Made by a program: the position numbers and the translations under genes
Shown: positions 33,669-47,018 of the stretch, piece after piece
How the letters are laid out: the number at the start of each line of letters is the position of its first letter
Position numbering within the stretch: the stretch's first letter is position 1
Notes under the pieces: model-generated
Told to the model about the DNA's origin: nothing
Seen by the model: the letters and a program-made list of their open reading frames with translations, nothing else
Database searches by the model: none
From: Lunularia cruciata
Lineage: Eukaryota; Streptophyta; Marchantiopsida; Lunulariales; Lunulariaceae
Direction: 5' to 3'
Assembly (NCBI GenBank): GCA_948567375.1
Contig: OX419757.1
Coordinates: 65,038,001-65,102,000, forward strand
Length of the DNA stretch: 64,000 nucleotides

Positions 33669-36600
33669 TCATGATTCATCCGGGGAGCCAGATTTCTCGG
33701 CAGCCTTCCTTTTAGACCCCGGTATATCCAATTTACGAGTTTGTTGGTGAAAAAGCTCGGCTATATCAGATGGTGAACTTGAAATTTCAGGATTTTTGTC
33801 GGGTCTGGACCGGATGTAGCGAGGAAATCTCATGGAAATACCCCGGGATGGATGAATCAAACCAACTGCAGCCTGATGAACTGGCGACACAGTAAAGTCT
33901 GAAAGCACAGGATCAATCATAATCAGTTATTTGTGGAATTCAAAGGCCAATAAGTCATACGCATCAGAGTCGTCATCTTTGGAAGCTTAAAACCCGACTA
34001 AGCCTTCACAAACGGATGCATAGCAATAGACAAGCTTGTTTGGCTACATTTCAAGCTCTATGCAGGTACAGGCCACAAAGCAAGCCATTGGTAAGAAAGG
34101 TCGTCTACCACTTTCAGGAACAAGAGAAAAGCTTTACCCGCTCCACGTATTTCCCAAACAAGTTCAGGTGTGAACCACACATTGCATTCCTCTCCAGTTT
34201 GATAATAGGTTGGCTTCTTAGGCAAAATGCGATCTCCAGAGTAGAACTCTTTCATCTATACACCAGCCAGTACAAACCAAGGAGTTGTTAGATTGATTGC
34301 TTGTCCCCGCAAAGAATTATGATGTCCCTAGGCAGCAAACAAGAGCTTGATGTGGTTAGTTCTTAGTTCCTTCCGGACTACAGTAACAAACCTTGATGTG
34401 GTTAGTTCTTACCTCTTTATAGAATACATCGGTGAAGCCTGACATCACACGACAAACACTTTGATACTCTTCACGTTCAGGATCATAGCATGCGAGAAGG
34501 AAGGGACTATACCTGCACATTTAACAAGGTTTCAATTTCAAGTACACAGCTGGAGCTGAGATGCAAGAATTGCTGGGAATATGAGGATCTGAGGTTTTAA
34601 GATCTAGTGAGATAGTAAGGTAATAGCTTGCAATCAAGCTCATATTTGGACACAAACTTGTCAAATGCACTAGATCTGTAGATTAACGCATTTTACTATT
34701 TCAAAGAACTGATACAACGGATAATTTGAGTGTATGAATATGGGACCAGTTCGTTAGAACACGGTCCAATACCCACTGGAAGACTGGACCAGAGAGTGTA
34801 TAAGCAGTAAAATCTTCATCACCATGATTCTGATACCACAGATACCGCAGATGATTAATTTTGGAGACAAAATGACACATTCCTGTTTCAAGTGCAGTTT
34901 CGGTTGTGACCATGCTTCTAGAGATCATTTTACAGGTGAAGGAGACGGCAAATTCATGTGAGTTACAAAGGCTGAGTAGTGAGATAAAGGATAGAAAAAC
35001 TTGCCAACCAGCTTTCCTGCCATTTCCATACCAAGCTCCAATAGGAACGAGATCTAATGAATCATTCAGACCGTCCATATAGTCGCGTTTTATCTGTCAT
35101 CAGAAAGCACACAAGGTAAGAGTTCCCTATAGAAGAGCTAGGGTTCGGGAAAAGAAAATGTTTTGTTTTCTCAAGGCTCAAATATTCGACAGAAGAGAAG
35201 TCTAGTGAGGGAGGAATTGCGTGTACAGTACATTCTGTCTTCAATGGCTTGTCACCTTAGTCTTACCATTATATCAGGAAAAAGCTGTTACTCTGCTCAC
35301 GAAGAATCGTCAAAGTTCGAAGGCACAAGTTCGAAGGCTTCTTGCAGACCCATTCTCATAGGAAAGGCACTCGAAACAGTCTTTAAACTTGTGCATACAT
35401 CCTTCCGACAGTGTATTCATGAGATGAAACCGTACCTTGAGCCAAGAATCAGATCTCTTCGAAGCCATATAATTAGAGTCAGCGTCAAGAGCTTTTGCCA
35501 TCAATCCCTCACAAGAGGCAGCAAATGTTTCCTCTAGAAACCCTTCCACTTTCTGAGAGGACGACACTGTATCCAATGGATCATCCTCTGGTTCAATCTG
35601 TCACATGTGAAAGTCAGTGAGTACCTTCTCTTGGTGGATCTTTTTTCCATTTATGACTTCAAATTGTTTCTCTTTTACTGATGAAAAGATTGCGCAGATG
35701 GACAAATGGCTCCAGCAACTCACGTTACTGAAATAGGTACGCATCAAAAATTGCAACAATGTAAGGTGAGAATGTCCAATACATGTATGCACTAACATCC
35801 TAAAAGCTTGTTTGGAAGGAGGTGAGTCTGAAAGATAAGAGTCGCATACTGTTAACTGACTTGCATAACCGAAATGACCAGGTTTGATATTTGGAAACCA
35901 GTGATGCATACCTGGTTTCAAACAGGACAAAATTATCAGAAAAGGGGGCACCTTGTAAGCTTAAAGACTGTAAAACTAAGAGAATCACACCAAATATCAA
36001 CCCCATAGATCTGAGCCTTTAAAAAAGTTCGTAGAAATTCTAGCTCACTTTCTACCGAGTAACCAATAACCTGATAGCTTCAGTTCTACAATTTCCTGCA
36101 AATGTGTTAGCACACCATGTGCAACAGCAACGCTAAGTAGCAGGTGAGACGGTGCCTAGTAAAGATGAGAGCAGAAAATCATGCAAAGGATGGTAATCTT
36201 ACATTTTCTTCTTTCACGGAAAGTCCTCTTCACTAGCCTATTCACAAGTCAAAGAAGTGTCAGCTCTGAGACGAGGCCCCAAGTGAACTATTGTGATAGG
36301 TGTTTTCCAAGACTTCGCTCTAAGATTAGAAATCTAGGATCGTATTGGATACGCACTTCCTATCGAGTTAGTTCCCTTGAAAACATCCGGGAAGTTGTCT
36401 ACTTCTCCAAAGGTATGATTATATTCACTTGATAGCCGTTAGTCCACCTTTATGACCGAATGCGGTGGTCAGGTTCATAGTAAACCCTACCTGGGGAGGA
36501 ATTAATAAAGCCAAAGTAGTAAATACTCACGATTCTTTGTTGGCGTACATAATGTCAAATACAAATACGCACACCGAGACCTGCTAGGACACAACAGACC

Positions 36601-39600
36601 ATAAGCTTTATTGATGATTTAACTGCGATTGAAGTCGATCATCGAATAGCTTGTGGCAATTTTACTGCCTTGAGCAACTCAAGACCACCAGCAGAATATA
36701 CAAGCAAAGTTCGGCCAATCAATTTCAAGTCCCTTGACATATATGTTGCTCGACCTCAGATCCCGAGAACGTTCTCCTGGAAGTCATTGGTTGAGTGCTT
36801 TCATCTACCTTAATATTCTGCAGATTGACAGAACCACCATCACGGCTTCCTCTTTCTCGGGTACTCAAATGCTGGAAAGCCATGAGCTTATTATCATTCT
36901 CCCTGTCGACCGCCACAACCTGCCCAGAAATCCAACGTTTCCTATATGAATTCCGGAGGTCATACTCAAACGGAGGTAAACAGGTGAACTCTTCTGTTTT
37001 TGTTTGTTTCCGGTATACGTTGAATTAGCAATTTATTCTATCAGTGAAAGCTATGTCGTACACAAAGACAGAAAGAAACCTTCCAGGTTCATTCGACCTT
37101 CGTTCCAACTATTTTGAACTTTTGTTCCTAAATTAACCCAAGAGTTTGACAAGTAGGCGAGAGAGTGAAAGTCCCAGCACCTCGGCATCTATTATAAACG
37201 AAGTTAAATCCTCTCTGGCAGCGTCTCTGACTATATCCGTCACGTCCGGAAAGCGCCCGGTGGTGTCTTCACAGTTCCGAGAAAATATTCGGAAAGATCC
37301 ATCCGGTAACATGTGTATCTGAGCCCTTTGTCCATCGTATCTGTTCGACACCCAATTGCTATTGTGATTAAACTCTTCTGACTGATTTGAAATGATGCGT
37401 GGAGAATTTAAAACGTTAGATAATTCCACACCTCCTGATAGGCAGATCCAGAGTCTTTGTGCAAGATTTAACCACTTGAAGCCAGTTCTAGGTTGCAGAC
37501 ACGCGCTTCTCATCAAAGAGATGCAGATGCCTCAGTCAACTGGAACTCCATGGCTCTGGTCTCCATTAACAGAAAACATGGCATGTCTGAGGACCTCGAC
37601 TTTTGACCGCAGTCAAATCTGGTATCTGATACGTACTTGTATTCACAGGTAAAGGACTGCCCTTCAAAGCGTTTGAGCAATTCTGGTATTCCATTCGTGA
37701 TCCTAGTCAATTGCAGCGTTGAAAGGTCGGTTTGTGAGTCAAGGCAAGTTCAATCACACGTGAAAGTCATGTCTTAGGAATACACACTGATCTTGAGAGC
37801 AGGACCTACACTAGCTTGGAGAAAAGACCAACCTTTGAAAGTTCAAGTTCAGTATAGACTTACTTGGCGAGCATCGGCTTGATTGGAGTTCCAGGTGAAA
37901 TGGAGATGTTTGCAGACAATGCTGCGACTCCGTCCTTCACTAAAGTTGGTACAAGAAGGTCCTGTTGAAAATGTCACATATCACCATCAACTCGTAGAAA
38001 AAATGGAGCAATACGCGGATTCAAACGATTGAAGCATGTTCTGATGACAATCAGCTAGGCAGTTTAGTCTCACATCGTAAGGCAAGTTTGAAGAAAAGCA
38101 AGCTTATTGACCCAACACACCAAATTTGGAAGGAAATTGTATGCTTCGACAACTGCGATAGCTGCCTCCTGCAAAATACACAAGTAAGATATCAAATGAC
38201 GTACTGAGCAGACCAGAACTTGTCACTTCCAGTTAGCTGTTTAGATCACTCGAAGTACAAACAAGTGATAAAGCCATGAACTTGTCTCACTAATTTCAGT
38301 CTGTCTTTATTGTGTTGTGGTAGTATCCTGTGGTGAATTTGTCCTATTAACAAACAGGCCCAATCAGAAGTGAAACTTCTTGCTAGATTTGATTCGCGTC
38401 TGTGTACTGACTTCTGCAAAATATCCGTTGCTAACCTTCTGCTGTACCTAATGGTTGTTGCAGATCAATTTTAAAACTTTACGGTTGCAGAATAACACAT
38501 TCCCGAAAGCAAATTTGTTTAAACTGGAACTGGAGAAAGCATAAAGTAAGCCCAGGTGAACAAATTTCATTGCATAAACTTCTCACTTGACAAACGCGAT
38601 CAGAGCTTTAACCTGAAATTTTGGTTTGAGTTTGGCGAGGGCCTCGTTTGGAGCTTTATTAGCTGGGAAAGAGTGATGTAACACAACAGCTTGCGCCAAG
38701 GCAGATAAGACGGTCTTCATCATGGCCCCGATTCTCATATTTTGTACCTGAGCAGCACCTCCTTCACTTTCAGCGATGTCTGTAGATGGAAAGGAAAATA
38801 ACAGTAGGGCTTCCTGACCAGATATTCATTTACTATCTGCCAAACCAGCTAAGTTTGACAGTTCACCAGAAGTGTTGAAGTATGTGGAAGGAAAGCAACC
38901 AAATTCAGCACCCTCGAATCTAGGAGCAATTGACAACCCACCAGAGTTCTCACTATATATTTCATTTCCTTTTCCCTGCAGGCACGGAGAAGGCTCAGCA
39001 CCAAATCTTTCTTTCGGGCACCACTACCTCCTCCAGATTCTTTGCTGCAAACGAGGACGTTGTCTTGAGCATCCCTGAAGGTAAATTGTCTGGCAAACAA
39101 ACATGATAGGATTCGTGGCCTCCTCACGGAAGTACAGGGTATCTCATTTTCTTCAAGATGCAGAGATTAAGCCTTTCACATTCCGAAATGGGTAATCTTA
39201 AGTAGTACTCTCCAGTCAACTAAACCACAACCGACTAGCGTGGTCAGAAGGGACACGTACCTAATCTGCTTCAATGTAGAAAAGACTTGGCATATCCTTA
39301 GTGGAGGTGGCAATCGTAAAATAGATTGTGTTTGTCGGCAGGCCTGAGCAACATCACCTAAACACAAAGCAGTATATAATAGGTAAGTCTTCACAGTGAT
39401 GACCCGCTGATAAGAGAAACTGGCAATACTTCGGAAAATTTTCAAGATTTGCCCCGGACGAAACCTTAGGAAGACAACAAGAACTGATTCAACTATATAC
39501 ATGGAAAAGAAATTATACTGGCTAAGATGATGAAAACATTGAACTCTTGCTAAGTCAACCATAGGGCGATCTAAATAGTGGACAATTGTTAAGACCATCG

Positions 39601-42600
39601 CTTAGCAAAAAGAGAACTTCTAGGACTGTAGGAGCAGAAAGCAGAGACTTACCAAGATCACCCATCGACGTATACATTTCCCTTAATTTGGCTCTTGAAA
39701 CTCCAGCAACCTCGCCAACAGCTGTTGACACGATACTGCCTCCTATGTTTAAATCCTGTCATCAGATTGATGCCAGGTAGTTTGAACAGAATAAATAGAA
39801 GCTATTAACGGCGAGAAGGGGAAAATTCTTTAACCTTCAACTTTTCTCGAGGAACAGAAACCGTGCTTAACACCAGCGTATAACCTTCCATGCAGGAACA
39901 AGATGAGAAAGTTACCACACTCTCGAAATCAGGAGCAAGTCGGTTGGTGGTAAGGTAAACAGCTGGAAGCACAGCGTCTGGTGATAGAGCCAACAAACTG
40001 CAAGTAAAATTTTCAGCGAGGGAGATAATGGAACTTCCTAAATATACCATGGTCCAGGGACTTCTCAATCACATTTGCATACGTAGATAGGTACGAGGCA
40101 AACCAACCCAGCTAAGTTGAGAATGGAAAGCAATCACTACCAGGAATTGGTTTATGCACGTGGCTAATAAAAGATAAACCGTTCAATATTGTGAAGGGTT
40201 CTAGGACACGTATACAAGCAGATCAAAGTCAAGCGACAGGACAGACCATGAAGACCAATAAACGAAACATGACAGTCGGGCAAGGAGAAACTCAAACCTG
40301 CGGAACATGTTGCAAAGCATGTCAGCAGTCCTTAATCGACCTTTCTCTTGCTCCACCAAGTCAAATGCCCGCGCAAGATGCATATACGGTGCGGCCTCTC
40401 CTGGTTCCCAGCATGCTGTTACAATTGAAAAGAGTTTTGCAGCTGTACGCTTCAGAATAATTTACATGACATCACAGTCTTTCACACAACGCAGGAGTAT
40501 ATAAGCAATGACTGTTAAGTTTCTTCCGCTTGATGGTGCACCATTTGTTCGAGGATGATCTGTATAATAATTCGTAGAGTGAAGTATCAGATATTTACAT
40601 TAGCTTACCATGCTCAATAGGAGAAAATTGGTTTACTGGTACGGCAACAGAACATTCTTTCTTCTCTACTAGTTTCTTCTTCATTGCTGCATCTCCTTTG
40701 TCAGGGGCGGGCTGAGGTGATGCGGGCTCGGTCTTTCTCTCAGGTGCAATCCCTGCTTTGTGTCGTGAGTACCTTTCACTCTGGATCGGTGCTTCGGAGG
40801 TAGGCATCTTCTCAATTCCATTCTCCGCTTTCACTCCATTTGGCTTCTGAAAAATGGTCACTGGTGATACAGGAGGTGGATTTTCTTCACAGGAAACATC
40901 TTCTAATGCTTTAGGTACATCGCTCTTATAGAATGCAGGTGATGACGCGAGGTTTGCTACGTCTGGTCGTATCTGCTCAGAAACTCCTACATATGTTCTT
41001 TCTACCTCTCCCCCACGGACCATTTGTTTATCTTCCACAGGGGAGTCTCTTTCGGAAGCTCCGCCAGCAGACTTGGGATCCGTGGAATTGAGAAGATCCT
41101 CGGCTCTGGCCTCGGGAGACTTACTGTCCTGTACTGTTCCTTCGTTGCTGTAGAATAAGTCTAACGCAACACCCACATCTCCACCTGCCTTCTCTAGCAG
41201 AGTGTGTGCAAGTTCCCTAGAAAGGTTACCATCAAGGATACTAGCAAGCTGCTCATATTCGTCAGCCCACTTGTTCATATCCTGCTCATACTCGTCAGCC
41301 TCCTTGTTCAAATCCGTCAGACTTTGCCTTGAACTAGGTCCGGCTCTTTCGGCCCTCGCAGAAACGTTTGAAGTCAAGTCAGGAGCAGTCCCAGCCAACA
41401 TCATCGATTGCTCGGTGCTAGGAACAGGTATACTCTGCGTGGAACTCGGTTCTTCACCAGACTTCTTGAAAAAACTGAAAATCGAGGACTGCTTTGCTTT
41501 TTGGAAAGGCACGGCAGAACTTTTAGGTGATTGGATAGCTTTCTTCGAGATAGGAGCATTCACGCTGGTCTTCGTTGCTTTCTTCGAAGTGGCAGGTTTC
41601 TTCTGCCGTCTCTGAGCTTTGGTTTGTTGACGACCAGAGCTCTTGCTCTTAGCAGCAGGACTTCGCTGTGGAATGGATGATTTTATAGGTTGATTACTTT
41701 TGGTCTGACCGCTGTTATTACTTCCAGGCTTCGTATCTGGTGGCGTACAATATGCTACGTCCACTGGAAAGAGTTCACGGCCACTCTTCCTATTCACAAC
41801 GTCCTCGGAGCCTGTTGGTGATTTCGACCTTGGCCCAACATCTTTTTCATTGACCGAGTCAGCAGCGTCAAAAGTTTTGCTAAGTGCTACAGCTAGTTCC
41901 CAATCTCCCTTGGTTATATCCTTCTCATCTGGTTCAAACTCAAACATCTGGTTCTCATCTAGTTCAAACTCATTCATCGCTTTATCAGTCTTCGATTGTT
42001 CTCCAGCATCATCCAGCATCATCGTAGTTGATCGAGTGGCCTGATTAGTATCGTCATGCTCATTCAAACCTTCATCGCCGTCTCGTTTCCTTTTTCTTGC
42101 AGCTCGCCCAAATATGGCCTTTGGTGCGACATCATTTGACAAATTGATAGCAAGCGAGTTGTCTTCCTGTGGCTTCCGGCTGAAACCTTTCAAGAAGTTC
42201 CTCTTGCTCGCTGTTTCATCGACAAGATTCCGGAAATGCTTCCGCATAGTAGCCACAGCTTTGCTCTCCATCCCACCAGCATCAAGCCCCACCGTTGGTA
42301 TGATTTCCTTGGGACGTATAAACCCCACATATTCTCTTAACTCCTCGTAGTTCGAGTGCTCGCTATAAGGTACAAGATGGATCTCAAAGGGACCCTTCTT
42401 CTTCACAGAGAAGGTCTTCTTTTTAAGTTCGTATGTCCATCCAGTGGGAACAAAACCGACCACTTTCTGGTAACCCCTGTCTCTCATCGCCTTCTCCATT
42501 TTCACAAAATTGGGTCGGAAGTAGGGCCATGTTTCTCCTAGGAAACTCCATTGCACTACATGGACATTTGTAGCGGCTGGATTGGTAGTAAACACCTCAA

Positions 42601-43687
42601 TGTTTTCCAGATTCAGGCACTTTAGCACAGAAAGCTTCTTTTCAGTAACATAAATTAAGCAATTGCATCTCTTGGCCACTGCTGTAAGAATCTTCTCTTT
42701 ACCAATAACATACGTTGAAATGAGGAACAAAGTGGACTTTCCTTCCACTGGACCGCTCTGACTGAGCAGTAAATCATCCTCTTCATCTTCTAGGGCATCC
42801 TTCTTTGACCGCCCATCTCCCTCAGCTAACTCTGTAACTCCTGCATTGGAGGCCTTTTCCAAGGGTTCTACATCCTCCTCTTCTTCATCCATGGACTCCA
42901 CTCTGTCCTCCATAACACTGTCATCTTCCTCTTCAGGCGCTGCTGCCTCTGAATCTGCCCCCATCAATCGTTTGACTGTTCCAGCCACATAATCCACTGA
43001 CTCCTTCTGTGATGGAAACACATACTTCGGATTGCAGTATGTAGTATCTAAAAACACAGCATCAGCTCCCACATAATCACAGAGACAGGGCTCAGACTTC
43101 ATAAAGGGGTGGTACCTCATGTCACCACAGTGCACATATCTTAAGGTTTCTCCAGCCTCCCCTGGAACTCCAAACAAAAACTGCACCGCCCCTGGACAGT
43201 GATTTGCATCCACCAAAGCAACCTCGCAGCCATCTATAAGAACAGTTGTCCCCATAGGCAAGGAGACAACAAAAGCCTCTGGAACTTGGAGGGACTGCTT
43301 CACCAACCGAGCAGTAATCTCCGAACAAAATATGAGCCCTTTGTTCCATAGATTCGTAATCCCTGTATAGTGGTCGCTATGGAAATGCGATAGGAAGTAT
43401 GAAACCGACCAGGGGCCTGCATTTCTGAACCCATCGACTATAAATTGCGTCCTGGGTATACGTTTCACGGTGGGAAAAGTAGATGGAAAACTCGAAAGAG
43501 AATCGTCGGGCAAATTGGAAACGTCCAACACGGTTTGATCGTTATCAGCTCTTCCAGTAGCCTGAGTATCAAGTCTCTCGATAAATTCATTTGCTGGAGG
43601 CTTAAAAGACCGTAGAGCTTCTTTGTAGAATGGGAGGGATTCGATAACGAGAGCCCCTCTCTCAATTGACTTCTCCACCAGTGCCAT
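33669..43687 (-). CDS. LIG6: DNA ligase 6: SNM1-like nuclease domain plus ATP-dependent DNA ligase
   Basis: Twenty exons: 43687-40609, 40415-40298, 39997-39916, 39755-39653, 39357-39261, 39044-38942, 38747-38613, 38168-38121, 37961-37864, 37702-37637, 37340-37181, 36919-36809, 36580-36531, 36237-36203, 35911-35850, 35597-35436, 35093-35005, 34512-34413, 34255-34138, 33898-33669. Total 5046 nt, 1681 residues, in frame throughout. Exon 1 encodes a metallo-beta-lactamase/beta-CASP domain: HFHSDH at residues 101-106, DANHCPGA, CGDMRY and YSEHSNYEEL. A long basic linker follows, with a PCNA-binding PIP box QSSIFSFF (733-740) and a UBA-like stretch (about 808-848). Later exons give the ligase DNA-binding domain, then catalytic motif I EYKYDGQR with Lys1310, FIIDAE, CEGLMAKALD, SDSWLK and a motif VI-like RFPRYIRSRPDK. 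It joins DNA breaks in the nucleus. Arabidopsis LIG6 is shorter (about 1400 residues); the extra length is in the linker. Intron 17 has a GC donor. Confidence 0.93.
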
Positions 43688-44369
43688 AGTCGACTGAAGC
43701 TTGTGATCAATTACTAAACCACTTCCTTCTCCGCTCTCTGTTCCCCATAGAAACTGAAGCGCCTGAGTCCCAAATTCCCTTTTCGAAACGAAACACGCTA
43801 GCTACCAGAAATCGAGTGCCGGAGTACAGAACCCGCACGCGCCGCTCAGTCTATCATCACCAAAGCCTCATGGACTCCGATTGCTCATTCCTGCTACTCC
43901 ACTGGACGTCCCAATCATTGCACATATTTCAGGCTCAAAATGAGCAGGCATTTAACTAGTTCTAACGGCAAGCTATGTAATCTTTGCTCTTCTCTATAAA
44001 GAACTCACAGAGTAGTCAAACCCGAACTCTCGTTTGTCATAATATCGCAAGCGGAGAATACTACGATAGTACATCAGCTGCAATCAGTACAGGGTTTCTC
44101 AAATCATAGCACCCTCTGAAATAGCCTATACAATCCATTCCCAAAACAAATCCAAACCTCAATTCGGAATCTCAATTCTGGTACTCCTTGTTCAGCTTCT
44201 CATTCCAATTCACACACCATCTCTCAACGGCATATAGATTTTACGGATTTCGCTTTTACATTAGTGGATTTCAATAGTAACAACTACACAACCTTACGGG
44301 GTAGTGGGGAGAATATCGTATTCTTTTACGAGGATAGGCTAATAACTACATACCACCCAAAAGAGTTGT
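43688..44369. other. Upstream region of LIG6
   Basis: Gene-side flank between the LIG6 start (minus strand) and the left end of the MULE. No frame or repeat supported. The first few hundred bases should hold the LIG6 promoter and 5' leader; no core element was fixed. Confidence 0.4.
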
Positions 44370-44526
44370 GGAATTGGTAAACAGACCTCACCCTACAATA
44401 CCAATCTGATGGTTCAGTTTGACAATCTAGATCTAACAAATAAGACAACTAAGGAACAATAGCAAAGTAAGGCGGGTCTTTGCATGCCCCATCTTATGCT
44501 CTTTGCCCTACCCATCTTATGCTCTT

Positions 44527-44563
44527 GGCAGTGAGACCCCTGCCCAGCAGGGGTCTCACTGCC
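44527..44563. repeat. 17-bp perfect hairpin in the MULE left end
   Basis: GGCAGTGAGACCCCTGC (44527-44543), loop CCA, then its exact reverse complement (44547-44563). The matching place in the right inverted end shows no such hairpin, so it arose in the left end only. Confidence 0.9.
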
Positions 44564-44894
44564 AGGTCAGCAAAGGGGGTCAAGGGGAGGCTTTCCCTTG
44601 CAAGGCCATTGGGGCATCGCTCCATAAGAAAAATTCACAAGAGTTGGAGTTTGATAACTTGCCTTCTTGCTTGTAATCTGAGTGTGTTTGTTACCACTAT
44701 TTGTTCATAATCTGCTTGTGTTTGTTACTACGAGTTGTTTGTAATCCGCTTGCTTATTGTCATGTCTTTGAACTCCTCTCCTCCATGTTCTTATACCACT
44801 CTTGATGAAGCCATTGCAACTTTACAATCTCATGCATACTCGACAAGTTTTGCAACCAAAATTGAACGCACACACACCATAGGTAACTAGAGAG

Positions 44895-46400
44895 ATGCTC
44901 CAATCAAAAACTATACAAATGCATTGTGTCCCCAGTAGTAAGAACAAAAACAAAGTCTGCTTGCATACTTTGTCCTTTCCAGGTGGTCATTCTCAAGGAA
45001 GAAAAACAAAGGTCATCAATGTGAATCATAATTACATGCCGGTGGATGACATTGTTGCATATCCAAGTGCAAGAGTCTTCTTTGCTACATAGTTACAAAT
45101 TGTACATCAATTCAACAGAGTTAGCATTGCACCACTTCTACTTCTTGGTACTCTCCATGAAACAAAAACAAGTTGTCGTGTAACAAAGCAAGATATCTAT
45201 AACAAGAAACATGTTTAGAAAAGGAAAGCGCTTGATGGACAATATGCTATAGGGGCCTTGTTGGATGCACTCATTGAGCATGGTGTTAACTACAACCTTC
45301 AATACAATGTCAGTGGAAATCTGTTTATTGTCCCAAAATTTGTAAAGGCAATCATACTAACATTCTCTACAAACAAGATTTTGCCTTTTGATTCCATACA
45401 TAAACCAAATCCATACAAAATGTCATTGTTGCATGGAATTAGGGGTTCAATAACAAATCAAACATTCACACTGTTCTATTGTTATATGCGACTTGAAACT
45501 TTTGAGAATTACAATTGGACAATGAGAAAGCTACAGTGGACCTTTGGCAAAAAAACTTGGAATTGATGCAAGTTGTTGCTTTGTCTTTGTGGCTAACGGT
45601 GAACTTGCACTAATGAATGCAATATTAGTGGTCTTCTTAGGTTCAATCAACGTGCTTTGTGTGTGGCACATTAACAAGAATATACTTGCCAATCAACATG
45701 CAACATTAGACTCTAAAGATTCTTGGACTAGCTTAATGCACTTATGGCAAGGTGTTATCTCTTCTTTAAGTGAGGAAAGTATCATGAAAATATATATCAA
45801 CTTACTATGAATACTCCTAGTGCGGTTTTCTATTATCTTGCAACAACATGGTGGAGCCACAAGGAGAAGTTTGTTGTCACATGGCTTCGATCTATTTTGC
45901 ACTTTGGGTATACATAAACTTCTTGAGTGGAAGGTACACATGCCCCGTTGAAGTCTTGGATCCAAAGGTCAACTGGATTTACATGGTGTTTTTGAGTTGC
46001 TTGAAGTTTCTTGCAACCAATAGCTCTCCAACATTAGCAAGGCAAACAATTCCCAACAAACTTGATCTCTTTTATCCCATAGAGAGTAGACTTTGTGGAA
46101 AGATGTAATGAAGAAGATCTTAGACTTTGAGTGAAGCTCTCAAACAACACCACAAGTCACTTTCTTTAACAATGGATGATCAATACAGCAATGTGTTCTT
46201 GTTAGCAATGTGCATTCCTTGTTCACATCAGATCAAACAAATGAAGGATAGTGATACTAATAAAGGAGAGTGTCTTTGTTTATTTTTCATTTTGACAAGC
46301 AATGGTGGCTTCATGAACCACCCACCAATCAACTAATGCAAGAATTTCAAACATTTGCAGAGATCATAGAGTGTATTCAACAGAAGTACAAAATCTTGCC
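44895..46400 (+). pseudogene. MULE transposase relic
   Basis: Broken into frames at 45258-45566, 45544-45810 and 45800-46340. Recognisable MULE/FAR1-type transposase blocks: a LLHGIRGSITNQTFTLFYCYM stretch (the 'theNqTf' region), then NGELALMNAI...VLCVWHINKNILA (the DxxxAL...CxxHxxKN segment, about 45595-45690), then TTWWSHKEKFVVTWL (about 45840) and IPCSHQIKQM (about 46210). The first conserved Asp cannot be placed with certainty. The element encoding it would have moved itself by cut and paste; this copy is dead. Confidence 0.75.
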
Positions 46401-46406
46401 TCCCAT

Positions 46407-47018
46407 TGTAATACCATTAGTTAGACATATTATTTATCTAGAGGTGGAAATTGGCTTGGTAATATCTGGAAGAATGTTACATATAAAGGTCTAAGTAGAT
46501 CAAATAGAAGTATCACCAAAAGAATACTTCTACTAATAGGGTAGAAGTTGAAAACACCCTGAAAACTTTAGAGCCAATTTTAAGGCCTAAATGGATGAAT
46601 TAGGCCTCAAAAATTAAAGAAAATTTCTCTCTTCAAGAGGACAGATGTTGTCTTTTCTTATTCCTTGTTCATCTTGTCAAGAGCTTTCCAATGGTACCTC
46701 ATCTATGTGATTTTGAGCTTCTTATAAAGATTCTCCAAAGATTCCTTTTAATCAGACTTGTTTGACCAACTAGATAAGACTAGGATCAACATGTCACCAA
46801 TCCATACATCTAATCTAAGGGTGGAGTTTGTTGGCATATCATCCATCCATGTATTTGATCCAAGAGTAGAACTTCCTTTGAGAGGATCTTCTTTGCTATA
46901 TAATAAAAACAAGGTGCTCCTTTGAGCCATCGGGGTATTGAGTGATGAAGCTTTGTGTTTCTCTTGTGTTTCTTTTCTTATGTTTCTCTTGGGGTTCTCT
47001 TGTCCTTAGAACATTACA
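46407..47018 (+). mobile_element. Solo LTR family C in the MULE
   Basis: 612 bp, TGTAATACC...ACATTACA, with the exact target duplication CCCAT (46402-46406 and 47019-47023). A short version of the LTR with one copy of the internal block. It interrupts the MULE transposase relic. Confidence 0.92.

Noticed and set aside
36070-36096. An extra LIG6 exon between exons 14 and 15
   Set aside because: It has AG and GT at its edges, but joining it after exon 14 creates an immediate stop. Skipping it restores the conserved sequence RRKCMHHWFPNIKPG.
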